DNA of 64,000 bases from Cadophora sp. MPI-SDFR-AT-0126. Taxonomy: Eukaryota; Ascomycota; Leotiomycetes; Helotiales; Ploettnerulaceae. The DNA lies in contig JAGMVK010000007.1 in the NCBI GenBank assembly GCA_020747065.1, positions 434,001 to 498,000 of the forward strand. Reading direction: 5' to 3'. The position numbers and the translations under genes are program-made. Positions 10,144 to 22,106 of this stretch are shown piece by piece (the stretch's first letter is position 1; each line of letters begins with the position of its first letter). Below the pieces are notes generated by a model, which searched no databases, was not told the origin of the DNA, and worked only from the letters and a program-made list of their open reading frames with translations.

Positions 10144-12415
10144 TCCTGCACATCCCCGCGTCCCGTCAGTGGGCCCGCAAGACCTAGCATCCTCCTCCCC
10201 AGCAAATCATCCTCACTCGCCAAACTAACCATACTCTTCCTCCTCTCTATCGCCCCACTGCCACTCTTCTCCCTCCGTCTCCTCTCCCCCCTCTCCCTCA
10301 ACTGCTCTCTCAACAAGCTCTCTTTCTTCTTCCTCTCCTCTTCCTTCTTCTTCGCCTCCGCACCGGCCTTTCCTTTTCCTTTCGAAGAACTCATGCTCAT
10401 CTCCAGTCCCATATCCTCATCACCAGAACTCTCCGTTCTCCTGCGGTGATGATGCAGATTCGCAGAACTGCGGTACCCACCCGCAGGAGTGAGCGCTCCG
10501 CCGCGCAATTCCCGCTCTTCGGCCGCGGCGAAAATGTGTTCGATCCAGCGGGAGCAGCGATGGATGTACTTCCATCCTTCAGGAAATACACCAACGAATT
10601 GCAGGAAGCCGTGAGAGATGCCCGGGATGAGGGCTACTTCGACGACGTCGCGGTCATCGAATTCCTTCTGTAGGCGAACGTCGGAGGCTTGGTCTGCAAG
10701 ATGCTTAGCTGCTTTGGCGCGGCGGATGCGACCGGCGAAGATGACAGTGTCGTCAACTAACGGGTCGCGTTCGCCGGTCAGGAAGTAGGTCTTGGGGAAT
10801 TGGGTGAGGATGGAGTCGGGGGCGAGAATGGGCGAGAGAAGGTAGTCTTGGGAGAAATCGGGTCGGTTGTGGGGGCCGATGTAGAGAATAATCATTGCTC
10901 GCATCATTTCGGGTGAAAGGATGCGGTCGTTGAAGTAAGAGATCATACTAGACATTGCAAGTCGTGTCTTGAGCGGTTCTGGATGATGTGATGGTGACTG
11001 TGAAGATACTGATTGTTTTCGAGCTATAGGTGGTGAGAGAAGAGTGGGAGCGGCTGTAGAGAATTGAGGAGATGGTAACGTAATTGACAGCGAAGCTGGA
11101 TTTGTTGCCAGAGGTGGTGAGGTGAGTTTGGGTGGTGTCTGATCTTCATCTTCTGATTGATGAGGAGTTCCAGCTGCCATCGTGTACTGCATGCTCTTTT
11201 GACGGATGAATGTTCGATTGGTCTTTCTCATCCTTCTATCTTTGACCAAGGACATCTGTTCATCCGACATCCAGTTGCCGATGTTCATGTCCAGCCCGGG
11301 ATATATTAGAACCAGACCATCAGGAATTGGCAGTGGCTGCTGTCCGAGAAACTGGCGTGTATGGGTAGATCCAGCTTCGATAATCATGATGGTAAGACCG
11401 GTAGCCAGGTTTCCTCCAGCACTGTCACCTGTAATAACAATCTTTGGGGCAACGTCCCCCGAGAGTCCCAAACATCTTCCTCGACTAGCCATGATCGTGC
11501 TGTAAACATCAAAGCATTCGTTCAACGCATATGGGTATGGAAACTCGGGTGCCTTCTTGTAATCCAGACTCAGTACCGGCAATCCGGTCTTCCCAGCCCA
11601 TGCAAATAGCTTGTCATCATTTGTTCGGGGATCCATCGCAACAAATCCACCCCCAGGAACATCTAAGACGATTTTGGTATGCTTCTTTAGAGCCGAAAGA
11701 GGTCCATCGAAAAATAGCCACCCGTTGACAGGCTCCTTATAGTCCGAATTCGGTGGTCTAGGAATTCTGATCTGTCGTGGAGGGTATCTCATGAATCTCG
11801 GTCGCAGCAAGTTTGTGAGGAAGCTGAGGTATGGTGTCGTCCCCTTATTCCAGCTGACCCGCAGATGATCTACCGTCAACATTCCCCTGACCTTGCGCAC
11901 CTTCTCATCTGCCTGCTCTGCCGCAATGAGGTAGTATCCCGTAAACACAATACTAGCGAGATCCCTCAACCACTTCCGCCGTATCCGCATTGCAGACCAA
12001 AACCCCGCGTCCAGCGCTGTTGTCACCCATGTCGCGCGGAAGTAGGATCGAGTATAGAGGTTTGCGAGTGGTTCAGGGCACTCGAGGCCAAGTAGCTTTC
12101 CAAGGTTCCGTGCGATGTAGAGGTAGAGGAGAGTCAACACCAAGGTCTGCCATGGTGTGAGGAATGTAGATAGCCGTCGCGAGATCTTTCGAAGAGTAGG
12201 AGGGCCATGTTTGTGTCCTCTGCAACAAAGTTAGTACATGGAATGTGAGGTGGCGGATTGTCGTACCGGAAGAGGTAGAATGACCAAAACGAAACAACAG
12301 CAAGGACTTGTATCTTTCTGAATTGCACAGAGGGCCGACCCAGAACATGATCTGTTGCTACGAATTAGCAAGGCAGTAGGTTGTACATGTAGCTTGTGAT
12401 TGTCTTACCTATCAT
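10137..12415 (-). CDS. HSL-type alpha/beta hydrolase (membrane esterase/lipase)
   Basis: Three exons: 12409-12415 (seven bases, ATGATAG), 12267-12351 and 10137-12219, with introns of 57 and 47 nt. The product is 724 residues. Two hydrophobic segments near residues 16-30 and 56-67 suggest N-terminal membrane anchoring. The hydrolase core has PGGGFVAMDPR (oxyanion-hole motif of the hormone-sensitive lipase group), GDSAGG (nucleophile serine), GERDPLVDD (acid) and GISHGF (histidine). A Ser/Pro-rich insertion of about 90 residues splits the core between the nucleophile and the acid, and a basic Lys/Arg/Glu coiled tail follows the histidine. The family hydrolyses acyl or acetyl esters, including sterol esters in yeast. 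The substrate here is unknown. The tiny first exon is supported by frame and splice signals only. Confidence 0.85.
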
Positions 12416-14914
12416 CTTCACATAGGATTCACATAGGATATGTTTTGTTGGGAAGAGAAACCGATGAGAGATTCGCAATGAACAACAAAGAGATTCACAT
12501 GTGAACCCAAGAAAGAAAACAAGCTTCACCAGTGGAGAACCATGCTAAACCAACACAATGAGTCTATCCAACGTCTAATCAAGTATCCCAATGCACATGC
12601 AGATTGAGTAATAGAAAGGGTTCATGTAAGAAAATAAGCTGCTATCACGACTCTCAGGTCATGTTAGAGTGTACTTTGGTAAACGCAAACGACTCGACTC
12701 GTAGTCGTCAACGCAGAGCTTGTGGTGCGTATGACCAGAAATATGCAGCTACCTACGACCTCGGCCTATGTTCCTGCGGCGGAAATCGAAGGCTCATCGA
12801 ATGGGAAGCGCAGGAGAGCGGCTGACGGGGCGAATTGGATCATGGGGGAGATGGGGAGGGCGAGGATTGGATGTGGCGGGCGCTTTGGTTGGAAGTTGGA
12901 AGTGAGGAATGGAAGCATGTGAAGAATGCCCTGACTAAGCGGATAAACGTGATGCCAAGCTTGAAAATGGAAAAGTTGCAGCTTTGAGTTTGTGATACTT
13001 TGGAAGGGAATCAACAGACCGAAAAGGACCGTAGGAAAGAAAAGAGGATGAGAGGATTTCGGGTTGAACTTGGGATTACAGGTAGATAGATTCAGCCTTG
13101 TCGCTGAGGGGCAGATGGGTAGATAAGATAACCCAACGAAGACTCGACACAACGATCCCTTTTCAGCCCAGTTGTTCTAATTATCCCATTCCACTCTCTA
13201 GCCAAGTATACACTGATCTCAAGTACATTTGTCATCTTCTAGGCATCTTCCAAAAAGAGACAGAAGTCAAAAAGTAAGATCAGGTGACTAGCCTCAACTT
13301 TCCCAGCCTCGTTCTTCCTCTAACAGCCAGTCACTGAGCACCTTCTCTCAGACTTGTCAATCTGCAGTTGTCCTCATCAGGGGAACTCTTCTCTTCCCCC
13401 ATCTTCTCCCTTTCAGTTCTTCTCATCAACAAAAGTCCATCCATCCAACCATCAGTTTTCATGGTGTAATAGGGGCAAGAACGCTCAGCAATCTTCACGC
13501 AAAGTAGACATTTTCAAAAATGACTCGCTGACAGTTCGTCTCGTATTCTCTTATTTTACTCCATACGACTGATTTCCCGCTTGCTCTTGGCGATTTTTAT
13601 ATATCGAGATTTATCCAATGGGCTTGGCTCTGCAGGAGACCATTTCTTCTCTCTTAGAGTCTTACTTGCACGGGGTCACAGGGACTGCGTTTCATTGCAC
13701 TGCACTGCTATGTTCACCGTCCACTGTCGATGGCTCTATGCAAGCGATGCATTCTTCTCCCCTCACATCCTTTCCTATTACTCATAAGTCCATTTCAGAT
13801 ATGATACATCCAGCTCTAAGATCATCCCTCATCCACGATGATCGCTTCAAGGCATAAAGCTTCCCTTTCCTTTTCCCATCTGGATCTGGCCTCTCTTTTA
13901 TGTTTTGATTTGGCCGTTGTTTCAAGTGGACTCGGGCATACCGCGTGGTACGAATTACTACTCGAAAACCCGAGCCCGCTGCAGGGGAAGACTGGTCGGT
14001 GGGTTGAAACATGTTCGAGACTCGTCCTCGTCCTCGTCCTGACCGTGACCTAAGGATCAAGGAGCTACCCCTGAAATGTGCAGCCAGGGCGTCGTCCAGT
14101 GAGGATCCTGAAGTCAACGTTCCCGCCGCCACTGAGCGCCTCCCGCAGGGGGCTTACGGGTCAGCCCAAAGTCAAACCTCAGCCTGAGAAAACTTTCATT
14201 CATCTCAACACAACATTACCATTTAGATTCGGATCTGAGCCGTAAATGCATGCTGTCCTATTCAGGAATGCAGTTCATACTCGGCCTTCCATTTTATCAC
14301 ATCAAATCACATTGACATCTCACTGCATATAATGAATCCTTTGCTCCAATTCGACGTGGAGGTCTCCCAGTGGCCCGAGCCGTCCCAAAGTTCAGCCTCG
14401 GCCAGGGGGCTTGCATATTTTATCCATCCCCATGTATTTTTGTCCTCATTGCGCCAGCATCCCGGAAGTCTCACACAAAAGGTACCAATGACAAACCGTA
14501 TCTCGGGTTGATTCTCCATCAAACATGCAGGGCAACCGACAAGCTTGCCAGAAACAGAATTTAGTACAGATCCAATATACCCATCAGACGTTTCTAAAAC
14601 GGCCAAGACCCACCGTGAACCCGTAAGCTGATGGCTCGGAAACTGGGGGCGGAAAGGTTCCCCTGGATCAGAGAACCCCTTGCCTTGCTAGGGTGCAAGG
14701 TCTAGATTTTTCTTTCTTTCTGGTGCTCTCTGATGTTAAAACCCAGAGCTTCTCCTTCTTCTCCGCATTTCTTTGTTTTCTTTCCCCTTAATCGTTTCTC
14801 CACCTTTCATACTTGGGCAGCTCGTCGTTGGAAGTTTCCTTCACTGTCAATTGAGCTTCAGGTGTTACTAAATCTCTCGTTCTTCTCGATTTTTGTTTCC
14901 TTCAGTCCATCACC
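12416..14914. other. Long intergenic region between divergent genes
   Basis: About 2.5 kb between the esterase start (minus) and the bestrophin start (plus). No coding frame with recognisable motifs. The final 200 bp before 14915 is CT-rich, as often seen in fungal promoters and 5' untranslated regions. A short CGTCCT repeat is near 14025-14040. Confidence 0.5.
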
Positions 14915-16449
14915 ATGTCCGACGATGCCGCTCCCGCAGGCGGAGCAGGTGGAAATGCACCAGCACACGCGGACGCCATCCATCATTATGATGTACCACA
15001 AGTACCTGTAAATGCGTCGAGGAGATCAACATGGACGAAAGACATGACGGACGTGCATGTCAGCGGCACGCAGACACCTATGAGCGGCATGAACAGAATG
15101 AGTCGTCTTGAGCCGGGTCTCGAGGACTACTTCGTGAGTTTAGAATCCTCCAATTGATGAGTCCCAAGCTAATTGAGTACAAAGGTCGGCCCTCGAAACA
15201 TGGACGGCCATTCCAAACTTCCTTACTTCATGCGAATGCACGGCAGTGTGACACCTCGAATGCTCCTCCCCTTAACCATCATCGGAGCCTGGGCAACGTG
15301 TATAACTTGTATTTCTCAGTTTGTGTATCCGCGTACGTTCTCTCCCTCAACTGCCAAAAACTGCTCTCTAACAATCCCCTAGTCGCTGTCAACACTCTCC
15401 TCCTTACAGTCCTCGGTTTCGTAGTCGGTCTCGCCCTCTCCTTCCGCAGCACAACCGCCTACGAGCGATACTCCGATGGCCGCAAATCCTGGGCCACGCT
15501 CTCTGTGCAATCCCGCAATTTGGCCCGCAACATCTGGGTACACATCGACGAGAGACCCGATCACGCAAAAGAGGACCTTCTCTCCAAAGTAACAGCCATT
15601 AATATGATCCTCGCCTTCGCCGTCTCCCTCAAGCACAAGCTCCGTTTCGAGCCCTATGCCCACTATCCGGATATCAACTCCCTGGTCTCTCATCTTGACA
15701 CATTCGCATTGGCAGCACACAAAGAGGAAAACACGATCGAGAAGAAACACTCCCCCTGGAAAGCAGTCGGAATCTACCTCGGCATTCCCTTCGCTGAATC
15801 CAACCCGCGAAAAGTCCTCAAACGCGCAGACCGTCCACTAGGAAACCTTCCCCTCGAAATCCTCACCTACATCGCATCCTACATTGAAGAAACCACCGTG
15901 AACGGAACGCTGAAGAACCCTGTCATCACAGGCCAAATCATGACCGCCATCGCCGCATTAACAGACACACAATCATCAGCCGAGCGCGTCCTCACCACTC
16001 CATTGCCCGTCGGATACAACATCCTAATCTCCCAAATCGTGCTCCTCTACGTCTACCTCCTCCCCTTCCAACTCTACGACGCCCTGAAATGGATCACCAT
16101 CCCCGGCACCATCGCCGCCGCCTACATCATCCTCGGTCTCGCAGCCATCGGAAACGAGCTCGAGAATCCCTTCGGAAACGACGTCAATGATCTGCCTTTA
16201 GATGACTACTGCCGCGAGTTGGCGAGCGAGCTAGATACGTTGACGAGTGTGCCGGCGCCGAGGTTCAGCGATGTGGTGAGAGGGTGTGGGGGCACGACGG
16301 AGAATAAGGTGCTTTGGCCGTTGAGCGAGGGAGGCTTTGATCAGTGGCATGAGAGGAGCTTGAGGGATATCAGGAGTGCGTTGAAGAGTAAGGTTATTGC
16401 AGGGGGGAAGATGGCGGCGAGTTTTGATGGGAGCACGGCGACGGTCTGA
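14915..16449 (+). CDS. Bestrophin-like anion channel protein
   Basis: Three exons, 14915-15133, 15185-15332 and 15383-16449, with introns of 51 and 50 nt. The product is 477 residues. After a variable N-terminus of about 75 residues comes the first membrane segment (MLLPLTIIGAWATCITCIS), then LLLTVLGFVVGLALSFRS with TAYERYSDGRKSW, the hallmark of the bestrophin/UPF0187 family. Further membrane segments are near residues 355-395 (LISQIVLLYVYLLPFQLYD, IAAAYIILGLAAIG), followed by NELENPFGNDVNDLP, the conserved motif after the last helix. Bestrophins are chloride or bicarbonate channels in animals. Fungal members are assumed to act in membrane anion transport, though few are tested. All junctions restore the frame cleanly. 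Confidence 0.92.
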
Positions 16450-17707
16450 AATCGCAATGCTCGAAAGTGTTGTGATTTGGCCTGACGTGGCTGATCTGAG
16501 CTGTGGTTTCTGTTTTGCTTGCATTTTGTGAGTACCTACGGTACGGCCTGGTACAGGCGTGGTTGAATTAAATGCGAATGCTTGCGTGAAAGCGATGGAG
16601 TGGGGGATATAAAATTGCGTTATTGGTCGTCTGTCATTTTCTTTCCTATCTAGTCTGCTTGCTTACTTGAAGCGATACTGGTACTCCCGTTGCATTGGGT
16701 GGCGTTTTCTACATAATCAAATCGATCATCATATCATATTCCAACATCTGTTTTCTCCATCATCTGCTCTCCTTGATACTCACTAGCGTGGTTTGTGTAA
16801 CATCGTCTCTCGCAGAGTCGAGTTTTCGGTTGGGTTACTTGAACATTCTCGCTTTCTCATTCTTCGTTGTGTTTACTTTATGTGCAGGTGTGATTACTCC
16901 ATGGAGGTGCTGTGGTAGGAAATGTCCGATACTCCCTGTACAGCAAACGTGGCAAAGATCAAGCGTACCACCAGCGCAAATACCCAATACGGAATCCTCA
17001 AAACTATTCTCTAAAATTCATGGCTCAACCACAGCTACACCATATCACTACTTCTCACCTATTTCCCTTGTCCCACTCCGAGGACTTTGAGTTGCAATTT
17101 CCCGAACGGCATGTAATTTGTCTTGTGGTCTGTAAGAGGGTCAGTGCGTTGAAGGAAGTCATGATATGTCGATTGGAGTTGAATGTGGCGATGTATTGTT
17201 TCTTCATTGTGGGGGCCTTGTTCGGGTGGGAGCGAAAGGACCATATATTACTTGGAAGTTACTCGCGTTTGTTCTGCCTGAGCTTTCATCAAGCAACAAA
17301 AGCCCACAAAGACGAAGCAGTCGGTCGCATCTAACATAAGCATCACGTGACATTTGAACTATGACATTGCAATTTATGGGTGCCAGGAGACCTTTGAACG
17401 CAGTATATCATACCAAATCAACAGCATTTCACGCACATGTCGCTTTCCTAATCGAGTCAAAGTCCAACGGTTGCCTTCGACGTGCGGCTGAACTTGCCAT
17501 GCAGGTCGACCAATCATGTCTCCAGTCACAACCCATCACTGCATCAGGCTGCACAGCTGAACATCTCCAGGTTTCATTATCTTCAAGAGTCAAGGCCTCG
17601 TCATTTGGCTAACCATCAAACTCGCCACCATACGGAAGGATTGACCCCATCGTAGGCAATCCTCAGAATCATCAACCCGCCGTGGCTCGTCAGCCGTGAC
17701 CTTCACG
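16450..17707. other. Intergenic, no gene recognised
   Basis: About 1.25 kb between bestrophin and the HET gene, both on the plus strand. AT-rich stretches near 16700-16900 have open frames with no motif. It probably contains the bestrophin terminator and the HET promoter. Confidence 0.5.
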
Positions 17708-19360
17708 ATGCGTCTCATCAACACCAGCACGCACGAAATCGAGTCCTTCCCCCGCTTCGCACACCCCGATATCCCGCCTTACGCAATCCTTTCTCACCGC
17801 TGGGGGCCCGACGAAGTTTCCCTCCAGGAGATGCAAGTCTCAGCATCTCACCGTTCTCTATCCCTCGTGTCCAGGTTCGGCTACCAGAAAATACTGAAGT
17901 GCTGTGAGGTCGCGGCCTCGTTCGGCTTCGAGCATGTCTGGATTGACACATGTTGTATCGACAAAACGAACAATGTCGAATTGACGGAAGCTATCAATTC
18001 GATGTTCAATTACTATCGGAATGCGGAGGTGTGTTACGCATACCTTATGGATGTGCCAGATGACGAGGATCCTGCCGCTAAAGGGTCACAATTCCGAGCG
18101 AGCGAATGGTTTAAGAGAGGCTGGACGTTGCAGGAGCTTATTGCTCCAGACAGTTTGGTCTTCTATGACAGTGGATGGGAGGAGATTGGGACAAAGTTCA
18201 GCTTGAAAAACGCCATTGCTGAGGTCACGTTTATTGATCCGAAGGCTTTCTTAGGCATTCGGGATCTGAAAGTCGATTTCAGCATCGCACAAAAGATGTC
18301 ATGGGCTTCCAGACGCAGAACCGAGCGAACAGAAGACATGGCATATTGCCTCATGGGCATTTTCGGGGTCAACATGCCCATGATCTACGGTGAAGGAGGG
18401 AGGGCGTTCAGAAGATTACAGCTGGAGATACTAAAGACATCTGGTGACCATTCGATTTTAGCATGGTCTGAACCGAGGGCAACAGACTACCGATACAAAT
18501 GCGATCATAAGGTTCTAGCCGGTCATCCTGGAGACTTTTCAAGTGCTCGTGATATTGGTTTAGGAAGCTTTTCAGATGAGTCGGAGTGTTCGATGACAAA
18601 CGCTGGCTTGAAAATAAATCTTCACCTCCTACCTACCAGTAATCTATATTTATGTGAGTCAGCTGTGTTCTTGGCTGTACTGAACTGTCGGATCGTTTCA
18701 TCAAACGGCTGCCATCTGTTGGCGATCTACCTGAAACAAGTCGGAGACACTCGGTGTTATGAACGGACGTATCCGCATCTGATTGAACGTGTCGACGTCG
18801 AGCTAGGTGGCGGGGCAAAAGAGGAGATTTACATTCGAGAGACAGAAATACTTCCTCTAGGTTATGATAGGTTTCCATTTGAAGAGTTTGTGTTTGTCTT
18901 AAAACGAAGAGTGCAACCACAGGCCTTTCCAGGAGATTCGGGAATTGCGAATAGCAAGTTGGTTGACTGGACTATCGATGGTGAAGCTGCCCGCTTCACT
19001 ATGGGTAGTTACGATCAAAATGGTAGAGCCTTCTTGTTCCGGGATGGAGCAGACAAAATGTTTGGCGTCTACGTTGGCGGTTTTGATGGAGAGTCCTTCT
19101 ACGATGTCCATGTTGACCTTGGACCCGAGGAACTCAATCATATTAACGAAAGTCGAGATGGATACTGGAAACTGAATAATCGGCAGCGGTTTTCACAGTC
19201 TGATTGTTGGAATGGTAATTTTGCGAGTGGAGAGGAATTACGTGTCACAATCAGACCCGCACTGGTCGATGGTTCAAAAGCTACCTTTATTGAAATTTCT
19301 GTTGGTGTCGACTTTGTGCTTTTCAGAATCGTGACGCTGGAATGCCCAGCGAGGCTATGA
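17708..19360 (+). CDS. HET-domain protein, complete
   Basis: Single exon. The start at 17708 gives MRLINTSTHEIESF, the usual first residues of this HET subgroup; an in-frame ATG 12 bp upstream is possible. The product is 550 residues. The HET domain occupies about residues 20-150: YAILSHRWG, HVWIDTCCIDKTNNVELTEAINSMFNYY, AEVCYAYLMDVP and WFKRGWTLQELIAP, all typical. It is followed by SRRRTERTEDMAYCLMGIFGVNMPMIYGEG, the conserved post-HET block. The remaining 300 residues have no recognised domain; no NACHT or WD repeats are seen. Members of this family control vegetative incompatibility in a few fungi. Most, as here, are known by sequence only. Confidence 0.93.
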   Translation: MRLINTSTHEIESFPRFAHPDIPPYAILSHRWGPDEVSLQEMQVSASHRSLSLVSRFGYQKILKCCEVAASFGFEHVWIDTCCIDKTNNVELTEAINSMFNYYRNAEVCYAYLMDVPDDEDPAAKGSQFRASEWFKRGWTLQELIAPDSLVFYDSGWEEIGTKFSLKNAIAEVTFIDPKAFLGIRDLKVDFSIAQKMSWASRRRTERTEDMAYCLMGIFGVNMPMIYGEGGRAFRRLQLEILKTSGDHSILAWSEPRATDYRYKCDHKVLAGHPGDFSSARDIGLGSFSDESECSMTNAGLKINLHLLPTSNLYLCESAVFLAVLNCRIVSSNGCHLLAIYLKQVGDTRCYERTYPHLIERVDVELGGGAKEEIYIRETEILPLGYDRFPFEEFVFVLKRRVQPQAFPGDSGIANSKLVDWTIDGEAARFTMGSYDQNGRAFLFRDGADKMFGVYVGGFDGESFYDVHVDLGPEELNHINESRDGYWKLNNRQRFSQSDCWNGNFASGEELRVTIRPALVDGSKATFIEISVGVDFVLFRIVTLECPARL

Positions 19361-20486
19361 TTCTCGTGAAAGGCACTTGAAGGTCTAGATACTTGCAAAA
19401 TCGTGTCACGATTTGGCTCTGCCGCAAGTTCTTTTCTCCATCACATATTCATCATTCACATCCAATATGGCATAACCTCGTGAAGTTTGCCCTCGGCGGC
19501 CTAGCTGATGACTTTCTCAGTATCTATGTCTATATGTGTATTAGCCACGCCATCGTGCCTTCGTCATCTTACAAACGGAAAGACAAACGCACAACCACTC
19601 CAAAGAACACAAAATGACACCCTAGTCTCGGATCCATCGTGACAGGAGGGGGTCCATCGCCATCAACCACACCATTTGAAGGCATCATATCGAGTCACTC
19701 GTCGCCCATGCCATCCATTTACGACCCCAAAATTAACCAACTCGAGGAAATCGTCCCCCAAAACGCGGACAACATACACCTTTCGTTCTCCCATCTCACC
19801 CAACCATGTAAATATTCTTGCGCTCTTCGCTGCCCAAGGAGCCTCACGAATTCTTGGCTGTTAAAGTGCCAACTCCTTTCCAGAATATTTAGTCAACAGT
19901 GGCGTCTTTGCGTGGTCTTTGGACAGCGACTCGAAGCAGGGTGCTCCGCCAATAATCTGGAGACTTACTGTGGCTGTAGCGGCCTGGTTCGATGCACTCC
20001 AGAGCGTACAGAGAAACTATGACCGGCGGTGTACGTAGCGAGAATCATCTGATCCCAGTGTTGGTGATGATACCCAGGCGCTTCAGTCCGAAGAATCAAG
20101 TAGACTGGTCAGACATTTCCAAGCAGAGCCCCATTTTTGAAGACAAACGGATTTCGCTTCCTGCAACTTCCCGTATCCTCGGTCATAGTATCCATTCTCT
20201 CGCTTAACGTCCCAGCTGCAACTTCCTCAAACGCCAAACAAAGACGCATGCATCTGCACCCAACCATGGCTCCAAATCTGATCGAGAAATTTTCCTTCGA
20301 GATCTGGCTCACGGGTGTCTTTTCGGAGGGTGAAAGAACCAAGCAGAAGATCCTGACGATGTCAAAGAGTGTACATAGTCCTCGAGGACTCCGACCCCCC
20401 TGACTTCACATGGTGTAGCAATCGAGGCTCTGATCAAATACCTCAGCTACGTTTTTCACCATTCGATCAAACACTAGCTCGGAAGC
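19361..20486. other. Intergenic with possible gene relics
   Basis: Fragments with protein-like character occur on the plus strand, for example near 19900-20025 (frame reading GVFAWSLDSDSKQGAPP then WRLTVAVAAWF), but stops and frame changes interrupt them. No family is recognised. They may be remains of a gene that stood beside the broken P450. Confidence 0.3.
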
Positions 20487-21683
20487 ATGTTCGCCCTCTT
20501 GACTTCAATGATCTTGCTGGCATGCTACGTTCTCGGTTTCCGCGTCCGTCAATCTCCAGGACAGCATGCTTGTCCTCGCCGTATCCGAGATGGTCAAGAA
20601 GCCCGGCTCATCCTCCGCAAGTCGAGTCTAGAGTCTCGAGCCATCCCTAACCAACGACTTGTCATGGCATTTGGAATCAATAATGCGTTCACATCGACAG
20701 ATGCCGATTACCACCGAAATTTTGTTTCCCAAGCGAAGGAGTTGATCCGTACCCCGAACGTTGCATGGACTGCGCTCGCTATATCTCCACAGAACATAGT
20801 TGATATCAATCTCATGCCATCACGAGACCATAAGAATGCCGAGCCACTTCGACTTGTCAAGTTCGTGCAAAGTCTGGACTTTCGTATTGTGATCATCAAA
20901 TTCTTCCCGCGCAGTGGCACACCATCGAACGAGGATGTCGATTTCATCACCGCCAATATCAGCTTTCTGTGGCTTGCATCAAAGTCATACCGTTGTGGAG
21001 ATCCGGTGAAGTTGGTCGACGACATAAAAGAGCTCCTTCGAAAACTCAGTTCTTTCATCCGCACCGAGACCGGCATACAAGCTGCAAGCGAGTACAACAC
21101 ACTCAACTAGATCTTACCAGCATACGAGACGCTATGGCGAGTTGTACTGCACTGCTTTCTAGAAGTTCGATTTCGAGCTACTCCATCAGATGATATCTCC
21201 TACAAATCAATCTTCGCACAGTTCGTCAAGCAACCATGCAAACAAACATTTGAAACACCTCCCTCCTCATCCTTCACAACAGTCCGTGACATTGTCGACG
21301 AGACGCTGCGTCTCTACCCACCAATCAGACGCATCAACCGCCAACTTACGGACGACCTGATCGCCACCGACATCGAGCATATTCATCGCGATCCGGACAA
21401 CTGGGGTGATGACGCGCTGGAATTCCGACCAGCTCGTTGGGATGAGAGAAAGTTCGAAAAAGAAGCATATATGCCTTTTGGCATGGGGAGGTTTGAGTGT
21501 CCTGCGAAGAACATATTTGGACCGATGATGATTGGCGTGCTGGTTGGTGTGTTGATAACAGGTATTGACGCTGAGTTTGAGCTGTGTTTGGATAGAGGTC
21601 GCGGGGATGTGTTTGGGCCAGGACCGCTTGACGGCGGCAGGGAGGCGTACGTTGGGTTGGGCTTGAGGAAGGTGGAAATCTGA
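20487..21683 (+). pseudogene. Cytochrome P450 with an in-frame stop, N-terminally short
   Basis: One frame runs from 20487 to 21683 with a single TAG at 21108-21110. Before the stop are a hydrophobic start (MFALLTSMILLACYVLGF) and a region like the B-C helices of fungal P450s (FGINNAFTSTDADYHRNFV). After it come AYETLWRVVLHCFLEV, the ExxR motif ETLRLYPP, FRPARWD, and the haem-binding motif FGMGRFECPAKN with its cysteine ligand. The total of about 398 residues is shorter than the usual 450-550, and the N-terminal substrate-recognition region is largely missing. The stop would be a CAG to TAG change. A 108-nt intron with a GTGAAG donor could remove it but would also delete a helix. I consider decay more likely. 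Function and substrate are unknown. Confidence 0.7.
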
Positions 21684-22106
21684 TTGGGTTATGGTGATAG
21701 GAAGGAATTGTGGATTGCTGACCTGTTTGTTTCATCTTCTTAGACGTGATCAACTTTGCTTGGAAATTTTTGTACTTCGAAATAGGGATAGCCACAAGCC
21801 TTTGATGCACAACACTTTGAAGGGCCCCTGACTGCTCCAACAAGGTAAGCATCTCGAACTAGAGTGCACTTGACTTTGATCATTGGCAAAAGAGGCATAC
21901 TCGAGAAGATGAAGCTAGCGAGACAATTGCAGAGCATTGAAGTCGAAGACTCGAAATGAAGGGCACAGTCCACAAACCAAGTTGCCCGAATGACAGTCTC
22001 TGGACATTTTTATCCTTTTCCATGAAAAGGATTGAAAATCTGATTCATCGTGATCATTTTACAACTTGATATCCATGCGTGCATGCCATCTCCAGAGGAT
22101 GAAGCT
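21684..22106. other. Intergenic between convergent genes
   Basis: About 420 bp between the P450 relic (plus) and the GH76-like gene (minus). An inverted repeat TTTTTATCCTTTTCC/ATGAAAAGGATTG near 22010-22035 could form a terminator-like hairpin. Nothing else seen. Confidence 0.4.

Noticed and set aside
13782..14132. Minus-strand open frame of 116 codons in the long gap before bestrophin
   Set aside because: Basic, Arg/Ser-rich, chance-like composition and no conserved motif.
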